Source: a virus. Taken from it: a stretch of 37,899 bases of DNA. Positions 8,033 through 14,394 of this stretch are shown here, piece after piece. The DNA lies in the IMG/VR virus record IMGVR_UViG_3300022696_000130, positions 1-37,899 of that record, one strand, 5' to 3'. A program made the translations under genes and the position numbers. Numbering within the stretch: position 1 is the stretch's first letter; each line of letters opens with the position of its first letter. The notes beneath the pieces were generated by a model that saw nothing but the letters and a program-made list of their open reading frames with translations, searched no databases and was not told the origin of the DNA.

Positions 8033-8298
8033 ACGATGACTCCACTTTGCCAGAGAGACCATTGCCTCATCTTGTCGGTGATCTGTCTTTCCGGCAGCTC
8101 GATGCGTTGGGGTGAGATGTCGAAGTCTTGGGCGAGCCTCTCTCTAAGGTCTTTAAAGAACTGGGTCATATCGAGATGATCGTAGTCGTATTCTATCTTG
8201 AGATTTAAATACTCGTTGTCGTAGCGATAGACCATCATCAGGTAGGTCTTGCCATCTTTCTCGACAATCACCATCTTCATCAAATCGGCGGTAATCAT
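8029..8298 (-). CDS. Small protein upstream of large terminase, unknown
   Basis: An 89-residue protein, rich in Asp/Tyr/Met, beginning with a beta-strand-like half (KDGKTYLMMVYRYDNEYLNL) and ending in a helical half. Its ATG overlaps the stop of the preceding 49-aa gene (ATGA) and its own stop overlaps the terminase GTG (GTGA), so it is a coupled member of the packaging operon. No family is recognised. Confidence 0.65.
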   Translation of the reverse strand: MITADLMKMVIVEKDGKTYLMMVYRYDNEYLNLKIEYDYDHLDMTQFFKDLRERLAQDFDISPQRIELPERQITDKMRQWSLWQSGVIV

Positions 8299-8444
8299 TT
8301 CTCTCCCAAGACGTAAGAAAGGCAGGGCTTACCCTGCTCAAAGTGTCGTTTAAGCTCCATATAAAGCCTCTGAGCGTCGTTCTCACTCAGCTCTATAAGA
8401 ACCCCGTCTATCTCCAGAAGAAGGTCTCTAACAAGCTTGACCAC
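8295..8444 (-). CDS. Small helical protein (49 aa), unknown
   Basis: From the GTG at 8444 this frame encodes 49 residues (MVKLVRDLLLEIDGVLIEL...) and ends in a TGA that overlaps the ATG of the next gene. GGGAGGG stands seven bases before the start. It overlaps the end of the 52-aa gene by 17 bases in another frame. Amphipathic helices dominate; no motif is recognised. Support comes from the SD and the clean start/stop overlap. Confidence 0.5.
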   Translation of the reverse strand: MVKLVRDLLLEIDGVLIELSENDAQRLYMELKRHFEQGKPCLSYVLGEK

Positions 8445-8586
8445 CAAAACCCTCCCGTATCAGTTCCATAATCCCCTCTTTTGTGTATAGGCCTTTTATT
8501 GTCTTCCGGGTGTCTTTGACTTCGACAATTGCCTCAAAATATTCCTGTCCCTTTTCAAAGTACCGAGAGACGGAAAGGATTTTCAC
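8428..8586 (-). CDS. Small protein (52 aa), unknown
   Basis: A GTG-started frame whose first bases overlap the stop of the upstream HExxH gene (GTGA), with AGGAGGA six bases before it. The product begins MKILSVSRYFEKGQEYFEAI and looks like a small alpha/beta protein. No family is recognised. The overlap pattern is identical to that of the neighbouring packaging genes, which is the main support for it being real. Confidence 0.55.
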   Translation of the reverse strand: MKILSVSRYFEKGQEYFEAIVEVKDTRKTIKGLYTKEGIMELIREGFGGQAC

Positions 8587-9509
8587 AGCCAGTCCTCCTG
8601 GACGTTTTCTCCCAGGTATTTCTTGTAGGGGGCGAGGCTACCGCCATACTTCTTCACATTTTTGAGAAGATTCCCTGTCGCTAAAGCATCGACAAGACCC
8701 CCAGCGATTCCCAGGGCTGGAGTGGCCGCTTTTGCTGCTGCTTTCCCCTTGGCAAGATAGCGCATGAACGCATCTGAGGCTTTCTTTACAAGTTTCGGGT
8801 CTTGCATCCAGTCCCTTGAGAGTTCAATAACCTGCTTATTCGGTGCGGCAGCTGTTTCATTGTAGGGAGCGCGGCTCATGGTAATGTCGTTCGCCTGGGC
8901 GCTATTGGCCCTGATTTCGTGGTGCGCCCTTTTGTAAACGTCTGATCCCAGTTCTTCGGCGGCCTTGTTTGAGTATTTGTCGTGCGGCATAACCTCGTCA
9001 TTTGCCCGGTCATAAAGGAATCTGCTGCCCCAGCCCTTCTTTGCAGCTTGTTTATGAGCAGTAAGGTTCTTCTTTGCGTTGACAGCGTGGTCTACCTCGT
9101 GGGCAAAAACAGAATTCGCCTTACCGGGGGAAAGGCCTTCTTTAAGCTGCACCAAAGCCTTTGCTTCCCTCCTTCCCGTTTGAGCAGCACCAGCGGCTCC
9201 TTTGTAGGGGAACCTTTCCGGGACTTCGTAAAGGGATTTTTTTATTTGTGGCAAGTCTGCTACAGGCCCAGGCTCCATCGCCGTTGGCATCGGCACTCTT
9301 CGCATCGGGAGAAGGCCGACATTCCCACTCTTCCCCTTGCCAAAAGAAAGTGGGCTTATCTTCAGTGCCGGGTTATCAAGCCACCTATAAATCCCTGAGC
9401 CGGATAAAGACGAAAAGGCGTTGGCCTGGGTGAGGTAGTTCAGATAGTTCTCATAGCCCTTTGAATTCTGGCTGATGGGTCTCACAGGAACGAAGACATT
9501 TGTTCTCAC
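8583..9509 (-). CDS. Zincin-like (HExxH) protein in the packaging operon
   Basis: A 308-residue basic protein starting with GTG that overlaps the small terminase stop (GTGA) and has GGAGGAA upstream. Residues 136-141 read AHEVDH, a His-Glu-x-x-His zinc-metallopeptidase signature set in a helix (NSVFAHEVDHAVN), followed by a His/Lys/Asn-rich region that could supply a third ligand (HHE near residue 196). The C-terminal part (about 250-285) is Ala/Gly-rich and moderately hydrophobic (AAKAATPALGIAGGLVDALA), like proteins that touch membranes. The position between the small and large terminase genes is unusual for a protease. It may be a virion protein injected with DNA, a maturation protease, or an inactive relative. 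Confidence 0.6.
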   Translation of the reverse strand: MRTNVFVPVRPISQNSKGYENYLNYLTQANAFSSLSGSGIYRWLDNPALKISPLSFGKGKSGNVGLLPMRRVPMPTAMEPGPVADLPQIKKSLYEVPERFPYKGAAGAAQTGRREAKALVQLKEGLSPGKANSVFAHEVDHAVNAKKNLTAHKQAAKKGWGSRFLYDRANDEVMPHDKYSNKAAEELGSDVYKRAHHEIRANSAQANDITMSRAPYNETAAAPNKQVIELSRDWMQDPKLVKKASDAFMRYLAKGKAAAKAATPALGIAGGLVDALATGNLLKNVKKYGGSLAPYKKYLGENVQEDWL

Positions 9510-10048
9510 TTCACTTCCTCCGCATCAATCGCATCGTCATGCACAATCTGCTTGGCAACCTCTGTGTTCTTCAAGGCCTCAAGAAGCCTTGGAGCAAGCT
9601 GCTCTATTTTCTCCCGCGCCTGCTCTGCCGTGAGTTGTATCTTCGTTGTGGTGTTGGTGGAATCAATCTTGTCTGCCCACCCATGAATATTCTTCATGTA
9701 AGCTATTTTCCCAGCGGCCATCCCCTTGGTGTTGTAAACGTCCATTTCCGCCCAGTTCGCAATAATCATCCGGGCGTGTTCCAAAATGTCCGTAAACTCC
9801 GGGTACTGCAAATACTGGTAGAATTGCCGCTGGTACATTTTCATCTGGATCATCATCCCCTTGATGCTGGGGATCTCATCGTTTTCTTCACACCACTCAA
9901 AATACTTGTTAATCGCGTTTACCATCCGCCGGGGGGTCATCTTCTTTTTCCGCCCGGTGGTTGTCATCTTACTGTCTAATCGGTCTAAAGGACGCACAAC
10001 AGTCCTATTGTTCTTCTGTAGCTCTTTCTTCCGTTCCGAAAAGTCCAT
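9506..10048 (-). CDS. Terminase small subunit
   Basis: From the ATG at 10048 (GGAGGAAGCG directly upstream) the protein has 180 residues; a GTG at 10069 and an ATG at 10060 are in-frame alternatives with weaker sites. The core YFEWCEENDEIPSIKGMMIQ, then QYLQYPEFTDILEHARMII and KNIHGWADKID, follows the pattern of the small-terminase/DNA-packaging protein family, in which an N-terminal helix-turn-helix recognises the packaging site and the rest oligomerises. A basic N terminus (TTGRKKKMTPRR) precedes it. It is the first gene of the leftward late operon. Confidence 0.82.
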   Translation of the reverse strand: MDFSERKKELQKNNRTVVRPLDRLDSKMTTTGRKKKMTPRRMVNAINKYFEWCEENDEIPSIKGMMIQMKMYQRQFYQYLQYPEFTDILEHARMIIANWAEMDVYNTKGMAAGKIAYMKNIHGWADKIDSTNTTTKIQLTAEQAREKIEQLAPRLLEALKNTEVAKQIVHDDAIDAEEVK

Positions 10049-10469
10049 CGCTTCCTCCATTAAAGGCACTATCCAAGATTCTTCCTCATAAGGTCAAGTT
10101 AAACATTAAAGAACTCTCTGGACTGTTTTTCTATGATGTTGTGCATCTTAGAGGTTCTTATAAGCTTCAGCAGGGGTGGGGGATTGGTAGGGGGGCCATC
10201 GATTGGCAGCTTTAAAACAAACCCAACAACCGGGCTACCGGGGGAGACACAGCCCAGCTTCTAATATAACCACATCTGATGTACCAGCCCCGAGGGATTC
10301 GAGACTACGTTCGTCTAAGCACCTGTTCTCTCGTCGTCAACACACACACTACTTGGTATAAAGTTATGGGTATATTATGCCCTACATTAGAATATAGGGG
10401 ATTGAGTGGGTGTAGACACTCTCTTCTGGAGTGGTCTACCTCTTCTCACCCTTGCAAACGGAGCGGAAA
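10049..10469. promoter_or_regulatory. Divergent control region between late and early genes
   Basis: About 420 bases without a convincing gene, separating the leftward packaging/head operon from the rightward genes. It must hold promoters for both directions. AT-rich tracts that could be -10 elements occur on the plus strand at about 10366-10396 (GGGTATATTATGCC and TTAGAATATAGGGG). On the minus strand TTGACC and GATAGT lie 18 bases apart just upstream of the small terminase. None is strong enough to call individually. The right end contains the first copy of a 43-base hairpin repeat. Confidence 0.5.
10402..10444 (+). repeat. 43-base leader repeat, copy A
   Basis: Begins TTGAGTGGGTG and ends GGTCTACCTCTT; 36 of 43 positions match copy B at 11115-11157 without gaps. 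This copy can fold into a hairpin: GTAGAC pairs with GTCTAC and, inside it, ACTC with GAGT. It lies 25 bases before the first rightward gene. It could be a promoter or activator site, an RNA-binding protein site, or a leader hairpin. Confidence 0.6.
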
Positions 10470-10616
10470 ATGAAAGCACAGATTGTAGGAAACACGGTAA
10501 TACTCCACAGATATTTAAACTACAGATCCTTTTCACAGCTGGGTTTGGAGGATTGCGGCTACGCTGACTCCGACTGGGAGTTTAGGTGGTACTGGCGTTT
10601 TATGCCGTTTGTCTGA
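10470..10616 (+). CDS. First rightward small protein (48 aa), unknown
   Basis: An ATG at 10470 with GGAGCGGAAA upstream opens a 48-codon frame. The product is rich in Trp, Tyr and Phe near its end (WEFRWYWRFMPFV). No family is recognised. Being the first gene after the divergent control region, it is probably expressed early, as many tiny host-directed phage proteins are; this is inference. Confidence 0.5.
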   Translation: MKAQIVGNTVILHRYLNYRSFSQLGLEDCGYADSDWEFRWYWRFMPFV

Positions 10617-10645
10617 TCATCCGTCCTGATTGAGTGGTAAAGACG

Positions 10646-10687
10646 AAGGGGCTGGAAAGCAGGCTTTGCTTGTGATTACAGCCCCTT
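10646..10687 (+). terminator. Intergenic hairpin, possible attenuator
   Basis: AAGGGGCTG at 10646-10654 pairs perfectly with CAGCCCCTT at 10679-10687, and AAGCA with TGCTT inside it. There is no U-tract afterwards, so it may stabilise or attenuate the transcript rather than end it. Confidence 0.45.
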
Positions 10688-10735
10688 AACTTCATTCGGT
10701 AACAAACGGTTCTTTCTCACTTTAAGGAGGCTTTT

Positions 10736-10849
10736 ATGCTCGAATGTTCATGGCTGGTCTTAACCAGCGTCGGCAGCATCTTGATGCTGCTTGTGGTTAT
10801 CGGAGTCGCTGTAGGTGTTATCAGCGACATTTATCATAACAAACAGTAA
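10736..10849 (+). CDS. Single-span membrane peptide (37 aa)
   Basis: AAGGAGGCTTTT precedes the ATG at 10736. The 37-residue product is one hydrophobic helix (LVLTSVGSILMLLVVIGVAV, about residues 7-26) with a short polar tail ending in HNKQ. It probably sits in the inner membrane. Tiny membrane proteins in early phage regions often alter host membrane functions, but nothing here shows which. Too short for family assignment. Confidence 0.6.
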   Translation: MLECSWLVLTSVGSILMLLVVIGVAVGVISDIYHNKQ

Positions 10850-10862
10850 GAGGAGGCACAGA

Positions 10863-11072
10863 ATGAGCCCAGAACTTAAAGACTCTATCCACAGGGCGAA
10901 GCAGGCTTGGAAATTAAGGCACGCTTTTAACCAGCTCAAGTTAATCCAGCAAAACCACGACAAAGAAGAGGCACACAGAGAAGCTGACAAAGTTCTCTGT
11001 GACCTCCTCACAACCCTTGGCTACGAGGACATCGTGGCTGAATACCAGAAAATAGGTAAATGGTACGCATAA
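10863..11072 (+). CDS. Small helical protein (69 aa), unknown
   Basis: The ATG at 10863 follows GAGGAGGCACAG. The product is almost entirely amphipathic helix with many Lys, Gln, His and Glu residues (LRHAFNQLKLIQQNHDKEEA). No motif is recognised. It is the last gene before the terminator at 11079-11108, forming a short transcription unit with the two genes upstream. Confidence 0.6.
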   Translation: MSPELKDSIHRAKQAWKLRHAFNQLKLIQQNHDKEEAHREADKVLCDLLTTLGYEDIVAEYQKIGKWYA

Positions 11073-11078
11073 CAACCA

Positions 11079-11108
11079 GGGGAGCAGGCTTCGGTCTGTT
11101 CCCCTTTT
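11079..11108 (+). terminator. Rho-independent terminator
   Basis: GGGGAGCAG at 11079-11087 pairs with CTGTTCCCC (one G-U pair) ending at 11104, followed by TTTT. It closes the first rightward unit. Confidence 0.7.
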
Positions 11109-11114
11109 AGTGTT

Positions 11115-11157
11115 TTGAGTGGGTGAAGATTCTTTTTTCTGGAATGGTCTACCCCTT
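11115..11157 (+). repeat. 43-base leader repeat, copy B
   Basis: Begins TTGAGTGGGTG and ends GGTCTACCCCTT. It matches copy A (10402-10444) at 36 of 43 positions. It follows directly after a terminator and precedes the gene at 11230, just as copy A precedes the gene at 10470, which favours a role in starting or controlling a new transcript. Confidence 0.6.
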
Positions 11158-11229
11158 CCGGTAGGTCATTCCATCCCCCGGCCCAGCTCAGGGCCAGCTA
11201 AAGCCTTAAACGGCAGAAAGGTAGCAATT

Positions 11230-11568
11230 ATGAAACTCAACATGTTCATCAACAGTACCTTCCAGGAAAGTGACGGAAGCACCACGGTGACCGCGCGCCT
11301 GCGCAACGTCGCTAACTCAAAGTCGTTCAAATTGAAGGACTTCCCCACCGCCGTTGAGAAGCACGACGGCGTTGAAATCGAAGTCAGCGGTGAAGTGACC
11401 GCCGCTGGCAACTACGTCACCCCTGCCAGCTACAAGCTGGTTGGGGAGCCCGTAAAGGGCGCTTACACTCCCCGCCAGACAATGGCGGTGGAGGACTACC
11501 TCGCCTCGCTGACGGCCCCGGAAACGGATGCCCCGCACCCGGCTGACGACATCGAGTCGCCATTCTAA
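11230..11568 (+). CDS. Possible ssDNA-binding protein with SSB-like tail
   Basis: A 112-residue protein from the ATG at 11230 (AAAGGTAGCAATT upstream). Residues about 1-75 alternate in a beta-strand pattern consistent with a small OB-like barrel (MFINSTFQESDGSTTVTARL; EVSGEVTAAGNYV). The C terminus is acidic and ends DDIESPF, closely resembling the bacterial SSB tip (acidic residues then Pro-Phe) used to recruit replication and repair partners. GC content is visibly higher than in its neighbours. The fold call is a guess; the tail is seen directly. It could instead be a structural beta protein. Confidence 0.5.
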   Translation: MKLNMFINSTFQESDGSTTVTARLRNVANSKSFKLKDFPTAVEKHDGVEIEVSGEVTAAGNYVTPASYKLVGEPVKGAYTPRQTMAVEDYLASLTAPETDAPHPADDIESPF

Positions 11569-11643
11569 TTGGAAGCCATCGCCGTCGCGGGGATAGTGCT
11601 CATTGCTATCCTCGCGATACTTTGGCCAGGAGGTGGAAAATGA
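11569..11643 (+). CDS. Putative 24-aa membrane peptide
   Basis: A TTG at 11569, right after the previous stop, opens a 24-codon frame encoding a continuous hydrophobic helix (AIAVAGIVLIAILAILW) then PGGGK. Its stop overlaps the ATG of the next gene (ATGA), typical of this region. No good SD is seen, so translation would depend on coupling to the upstream gene. It could be chance. Confidence 0.35.
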   Translation: MEAIAVAGIVLIAILAILWPGGGK

Positions 11644-11786
11644 AGCAGGCGAGAGAACGGTGCATTACAATCCTTTCCCCGGCAGGAGGATACTACGAAG
11701 CAGTCCCCGCCTCTATGCTGCCTCGGTTCAAGAAATTCGGCTGGACAGAAGCTCCGGCCAACTACAAACGCTACACCAAACGCTAA
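11640..11786 (+). CDS. Small basic protein (48 aa), unknown
   Basis: The ATG at 11640 has CAGGAGGTGGAAA upstream. The 48-residue product is basic and aromatic at its end (KKFGWTEAPANYKRYTKR). No family is recognised. It is followed at once by a terminator-like hairpin. Confidence 0.55.
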   Translation: MKQARERCITILSPAGGYYEAVPASMLPRFKKFGWTEAPANYKRYTKR

Positions 11787-11791
11787 ACACC

Positions 11792-11823
11792 AGCGGGGCT
11801 CCCAACGGGGGCCTCGCTTCTTT
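11792..11823 (+). terminator. Strong hairpin terminator
   Basis: AGCGGGGCTCCC pairs with GGGGGCCTCGCT over 12 base pairs (two G-U) around a three-base loop, followed by TCTTT. It ends the unit that starts near copy B of the 43-base repeat. Confidence 0.6.
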
Positions 11824-11866
11824 GGGGGCCGGGCTTCTTTAGACGCAATTGATACATGGAGGTGAC

Positions 11867-12154
11867 ATGAAAGCAGGCGACCTTGTAATAATGACCAAAG
11901 GCTCCTCGTGGTGGGATAAAGACGATAAAGCAAAGCTCATTCACGCATCTGTAGACGAAATAGAGAAGCAGCGTTGGGACGCAAAGTTTGATGAAAACTC
12001 CAAATACCCAAACTCGGTCTTATCTATCGGATGCATTAACGAAAAGCACGAGCACGGCTTTGGCCATTGGGAACCAGTCGAAGAAAAGCAGCCTGAAGAA
12101 CCAAAAACAAAACCCTTGAAGCTCCCCGACACGAAGAGGAGGTGGACACTATGA
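11867..12154 (+). CDS. SH3-like beta-barrel protein, paralogue 1
   Basis: The ATG at 11867 follows TGGAGGTGAC. It encodes 95 residues. It begins MKAGDLVIMTKG, the Gly-Asp-x-Val start of SH3/KOW-type small barrels, and has a Pro/Lys/Glu linker near the end (VEEKQPEEPKTKPL). It ends KLPDTKRRWTL, which resembles the LPDTKEEWF tail of the gene at 12245 but has lost the final Trp-Phe. It is the first of six similar small barrel proteins in the window. The molecular partner is unknown. Confidence 0.6.
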   Translation: MKAGDLVIMTKGSSWWDKDDKAKLIHASVDEIEKQRWDAKFDENSKYPNSVLSIGCINEKHEHGFGHWEPVEEKQPEEPKTKPLKLPDTKRRWTL

Positions 12155-12264
12155 TTTGGTACTTTCTACTGTTTGTAGTCTTTGTAGCAATCTGTACACC
12201 AGATAAACACTCAACTGACTACTGGGACGCCTGGAGAGAGAAAAATGATCGTAGAAGTAGGTGA
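12151..12264 (+). CDS. Single-span membrane peptide (37 aa)
   Basis: The ATG at 12151 overlaps the previous stop (ATGA) with AGGAGGTGGACACT upstream. The first 16 residues are hydrophobic (MIWYFLLFVVFVAICT), followed by a charged tail with Trp, Arg and Asp. Its end overlaps the next gene by 20 bases. It is probably an inner-membrane peptide; no family is recognised. Confidence 0.55.
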   Translation: MIWYFLLFVVFVAICTPDKHSTDYWDAWREKNDRRSR

Positions 12265-12487
12265 TGTAATCGTCATAACAGCAGGCTTTGAAACAAACTC
12301 CAAGCTTCACGTTAACAAACGGGCCAAAGTCCACCATGTATTCAGCGATGGCGACTTTTCAATCTACGACATAGAAAAAGACACTCCTATCGGTATTGTC
12401 TGGCTTTCCAAAAAAGACAAAATAAAGATCGTTGAGAGAGCAAACCCTCGTAACGGCCTCCCGGACACAAAGGAGGAGTGGTTTTGA
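12245..12487 (+). CDS. SH3-like beta-barrel protein with WF tail, paralogue 2
   Basis: An 80-residue protein preceded by GGAGAGAAAA. MIVEVGDVIVITAGFE is a barrel-type start, followed by alternating strands (GDFSIYDI, IGIVWLSKKDKI). The C terminus LPDTKEEWF is one of eight Trp-Phe endings on this strand. The last codons overlap the start of the zinc-finger gene at 12484, so translation is coupled. Function unknown; a binding or adaptor role is inferred from the small barrel and tag. Confidence 0.65.
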   Translation: MIVEVGDVIVITAGFETNSKLHVNKRAKVHHVFSDGDFSIYDIEKDTPIGIVWLSKKDKIKIVERANPRNGLPDTKEEWF

Positions 12488-12816
12488 ATTATTTGACACC
12501 ATCGGACAAAGACGCCTTCTTGGATTGGCCTGCTAAACACGCCTTCGACCCAAAAACCCACAAAGAATGCCATATCTGCAAAGGACATGGCGGCTGGAAC
12601 CTCAAAATAAGCGCCTACAAGCTCCATGGAGAGGACACAGCGATAAATAGACACCTGTACTCGCATTTCAAAGGAACGTGCTCCCACTGCAATGGATGGG
12701 GCTCTATCCCCCATGAAGAAATGTGTGTTGAACATGTCTGGGAAAGAGAAGAAAGCCTTGGTAACTGCCTCCACAAGCACAAATGCAAAAAATTGTGGGA
12801 AAGAATGGACTGTTGA
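12484..12816 (+). CDS. DnaJ-type zinc-finger protein
   Basis: From TTG at 12484, which overlaps the previous stop (TTGA) and lies seven bases after GGAGGA, this encodes 110 residues. Two CxxCxGxG-type repeats, CHICKGHGGW and CSHCNGWGSI, separated by about 35 residues, match the zinc-binding modules of DnaJ chaperones; each Cys pair would contribute to a zinc site. Further Cys/His residues occur near the end (CLHKHKCKK). There is no J domain. Stand-alone DnaJ-like fingers are common in phages with unknown roles. Confidence 0.6.
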   Translation: MNYLTPSDKDAFLDWPAKHAFDPKTHKECHICKGHGGWNLKISAYKLHGEDTAINRHLYSHFKGTCSHCNGWGSIPHEEMCVEHVWEREESLGNCLHKHKCKKLWERMDC

Positions 12817-12838
12817 CTCTAGCGGTTGAGGAGAAACA

Positions 12839-12985
12839 ATGAAGCTAAAAGACACAAAACGGGCTGAGGCCCAAGAACGGCAGAAGATTTATGACCAGCT
12901 CAGCAAGGTACAAAAGCTGGACATCATCGCTAACCGCAGGGGAGAAAGCAAAAAGGAGAAAGAGCGTATCCTCAAGGGAGAATAG
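12839..12985 (+). CDS. Small charged helical protein (48 aa), unknown
   Basis: The ATG at 12839 follows GAGGAGAAACA. The product is a single highly charged helix (KRAEAQERQKIYDQLSKVQK) ending in a Lys/Glu-rich stretch. No family is recognised. It is three bases upstream of the next gene's ATG and clearly in the same unit. Confidence 0.6.
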   Translation: MKLKDTKRAEAQERQKIYDQLSKVQKLDIIANRRGESKKEKERILKGE

Positions 12986-12987
12986 CC

Positions 12988-13146
12988 ATGAAGAAACACC
13001 TCGACATCGGGCCGGAAGGGATGAAATGCCCTTGCTGCTTCCCTAAACCAGGCAGTAAAGACAGAAAAACCCTTTTCAAGCAGGCGAAGGTCAAGGAAAA
13101 GCGTGAGGCCTTCAGGATCGAAGAACTCAACATGGATTGTGACTGA
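12988..13146 (+). CDS. Small cysteine-containing protein (52 aa), unknown
   Basis: The ATG at 12988 comes just after the previous stop; AAGGGAGAATAGCC provides the SD. The product has a KCPCCFPKPGS knuckle near residues 13-23 and a basic helical second half. One CPCC cluster is not enough for a full zinc site unless it dimerises. No family is recognised. Confidence 0.55.
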   Translation: MKKHLDIGPEGMKCPCCFPKPGSKDRKTLFKQAKVKEKREAFRIEELNMDCD

Positions 13147-13149
13147 TTG

Positions 13150-13182
13150 AAGGCGATGCAGGATTACTCCTGCGTTGCCCTT
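13150..13182 (+). terminator. Intergenic hairpin
   Basis: Thirteen base pairs (three G-U) with one bulged C form between AAGGCGATGCAGG and CCTGCGTTGCCCTT, with a six-base loop. No U-tract follows, so attenuation or transcript protection is as likely as termination. Confidence 0.45.
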
Positions 13183-13205
13183 CAGCCAACCACAAAGGAG
13201 GTACT

Positions 13206-13598
13206 ATGGAAATCAGTAAAGCAGGCGGAGAGAAAAAGGGTGTCTGGATTTCACAGGACGGAAGAGAGACCCCCTACAAGGAAATGGCGACTGTCCACAT
13301 CATTAACGCCTTAAAGAAGATGGCAAGGCAGGCTGAAGCGGTTGAAAATCAACTCAAGCAGATTCTTACCACGGAGCTTAACCAAATCGCAGACCAAAGC
13401 ATTGTCGAGCCCGTCGTATCGTGGATAAAAAACCACGATCTGGTCGCAGACGGCCATGACGCATGGCTGAGCCGCAACAACCCGCATTACTCTGAGCTGA
13501 AGAAAGTCCTGAAAGCAAAGCAGGACGAAGAAAAGAAAGCCCAGGAGAAGAAAGAGTCTTCAAAGACTCTCAGCGACTCTGACGCGGTATGGTTTTAG
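13206..13598 (+). CDS. Helical protein with WF tail (130 aa), unknown
   Basis: The ATG at 13206 has AAAGGAGGTACT upstream. The N-terminal 30 residues look beta-rich (KGVWISQDGRETPYKEMAT), the middle is helical, and the last 30 are a Lys/Glu coil ending TLSDSDAVWF. It does not resemble the small barrels, yet carries the same Trp-Phe ending. The Trp-Phe codons overlap the ATG of the next gene (GTATGGTTTTAG). Function unknown. Confidence 0.65.
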   Translation: MEISKAGGEKKGVWISQDGRETPYKEMATVHIINALKKMARQAEAVENQLKQILTTELNQIADQSIVEPVVSWIKNHDLVADGHDAWLSRNNPHYSELKKVLKAKQDEEKKAQEKKESSKTLSDSDAVWF

Positions 13599-14065
13599 AT
13601 AAAGAAATCGTTGACTTCCTCACCAAAAAAGCATGGAACACTGGAAGGAGAATAGGAAAAAGGCTGGAGCTAAACCAAGCAAACAGACAAAAAGCCATTG
13701 ATATAATTCTTGAAGAGTCCTCCTTCCTGGCAATGGACATCATAGAAAACCCAATAGAGTTTCTGGAAGCCTCTTCTCGGTCAGATTCCCACCTTATCTA
13801 CACAAGACACAATGAATTCCGCTGGGCTCCAAAACACCTCTTCAGCAAAATCCCAGGACGCTTTCAATATGAGCTTAAAAAACACTCTGGAAGCGCCTGC
13901 ATAGACTATCTCAACGCCCATCTCGGAAGCACGGCCTTATTAGCCTTTGATGCGTGGAATGAGCAGTACCACTTCTTTTGCCTTTATGAATGGAGAGATG
14001 ATGAAGAAATTACCGTTCGTCCTCGCCCTGGACTCAGCCCTGGAAAAGGGAGCTGGTTTTACTAA
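13589..14065 (+). CDS. Unknown protein (158 aa), ends GSWFY
   Basis: The start ATG at 13589 lies within the last codons of the previous gene, a coupled overlap of ten bases; no strong SD is seen. The protein has a helical first half and an aromatic, possibly beta second half (LLAFDAWNEQYHFFCLYEWR). It ends GLSPGKGSWFY, one residue beyond a Trp-Phe, so it may be a variant of the tail motif. No family is recognised. Confidence 0.6.
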   Translation: MVLDKEIVDFLTKKAWNTGRRIGKRLELNQANRQKAIDIILEESSFLAMDIIENPIEFLEASSRSDSHLIYTRHNEFRWAPKHLFSKIPGRFQYELKKHSGSACIDYLNAHLGSTALLAFDAWNEQYHFFCLYEWRDDEEITVRPRPGLSPGKGSWFY

Positions 14066-14195
14066 CGGCATCGTTACTTTACGCTGGAATAAGACTTTTC
14101 TTGACCAGCATGGCAATAAGCACGTTGTCACAAAAAAAGAACTCTTAACCGATTTGTGGGAGGTAGTCGATGTGGGAAGCAACAGACCTTCTTAG
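14001..14195 (+). CDS. Small protein (64 aa), unknown
   Basis: The second of two adjacent ATGs (14001) is favoured because GGAG lies five bases before it. The frame overlaps the previous gene by 65 bases and the next by 26. The product begins MKKLPFVLALDSALEKGAG and continues with a beta-like middle (NGIVTLRWNKTFL). The N terminus is mildly hydrophobic but too weak for a clear signal peptide. The long overlaps lower confidence. Confidence 0.45.
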   Translation: MKKLPFVLALDSALEKGAGFTNGIVTLRWNKTFLDQHGNKHVVTKKELLTDLWEVVDVGSNRPS

Positions 14196-14394
14196 CAGGG
14201 TCAAAAAAAGACTCGAAGAAATAGAAACACTGGGCGCAAAGATCGCTTTCGACGAAGATGCGAGCCACGAAACGAGAGAGGCAGGACTGGAGATCAGGAA
14301 TGCCTCTTTATCGTTGCGCAAGGACATTGACAGTGAAGTCGATAACTACTTCGAAGAAATGGCCAAAGCAATGGACCCCAACTATGGCAATTAA
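14170..14394 (+). CDS. Small helical protein (74 aa), unknown
   Basis: The ATG at 14170 follows GGGAGGTAGTCG. The product is helical and acidic (DLLSRVKKRLEEIETLGAKI; DSEVDNYFEEMAKAM), likely a coiled coil or helical hairpin. No family is recognised. It overlaps both neighbours by a few bases. Confidence 0.6.
   Translation: MWEATDLLSRVKKRLEEIETLGAKIAFDEDASHETREAGLEIRNASLSLRKDIDSEVDNYFEEMAKAMDPNYGN

Noticed and set aside
8153-8386. 77-codon minus frame overlapping the 89-aa and 49-aa genes
   Set aside because: It overlaps two coupled genes that have SDs and overlapping starts and stops; it has neither.
10279-10473. 64-codon frame in the divergent control region
   Set aside because: No SD, atypical composition, and it covers the hairpin repeat; regulatory sequence is more likely.
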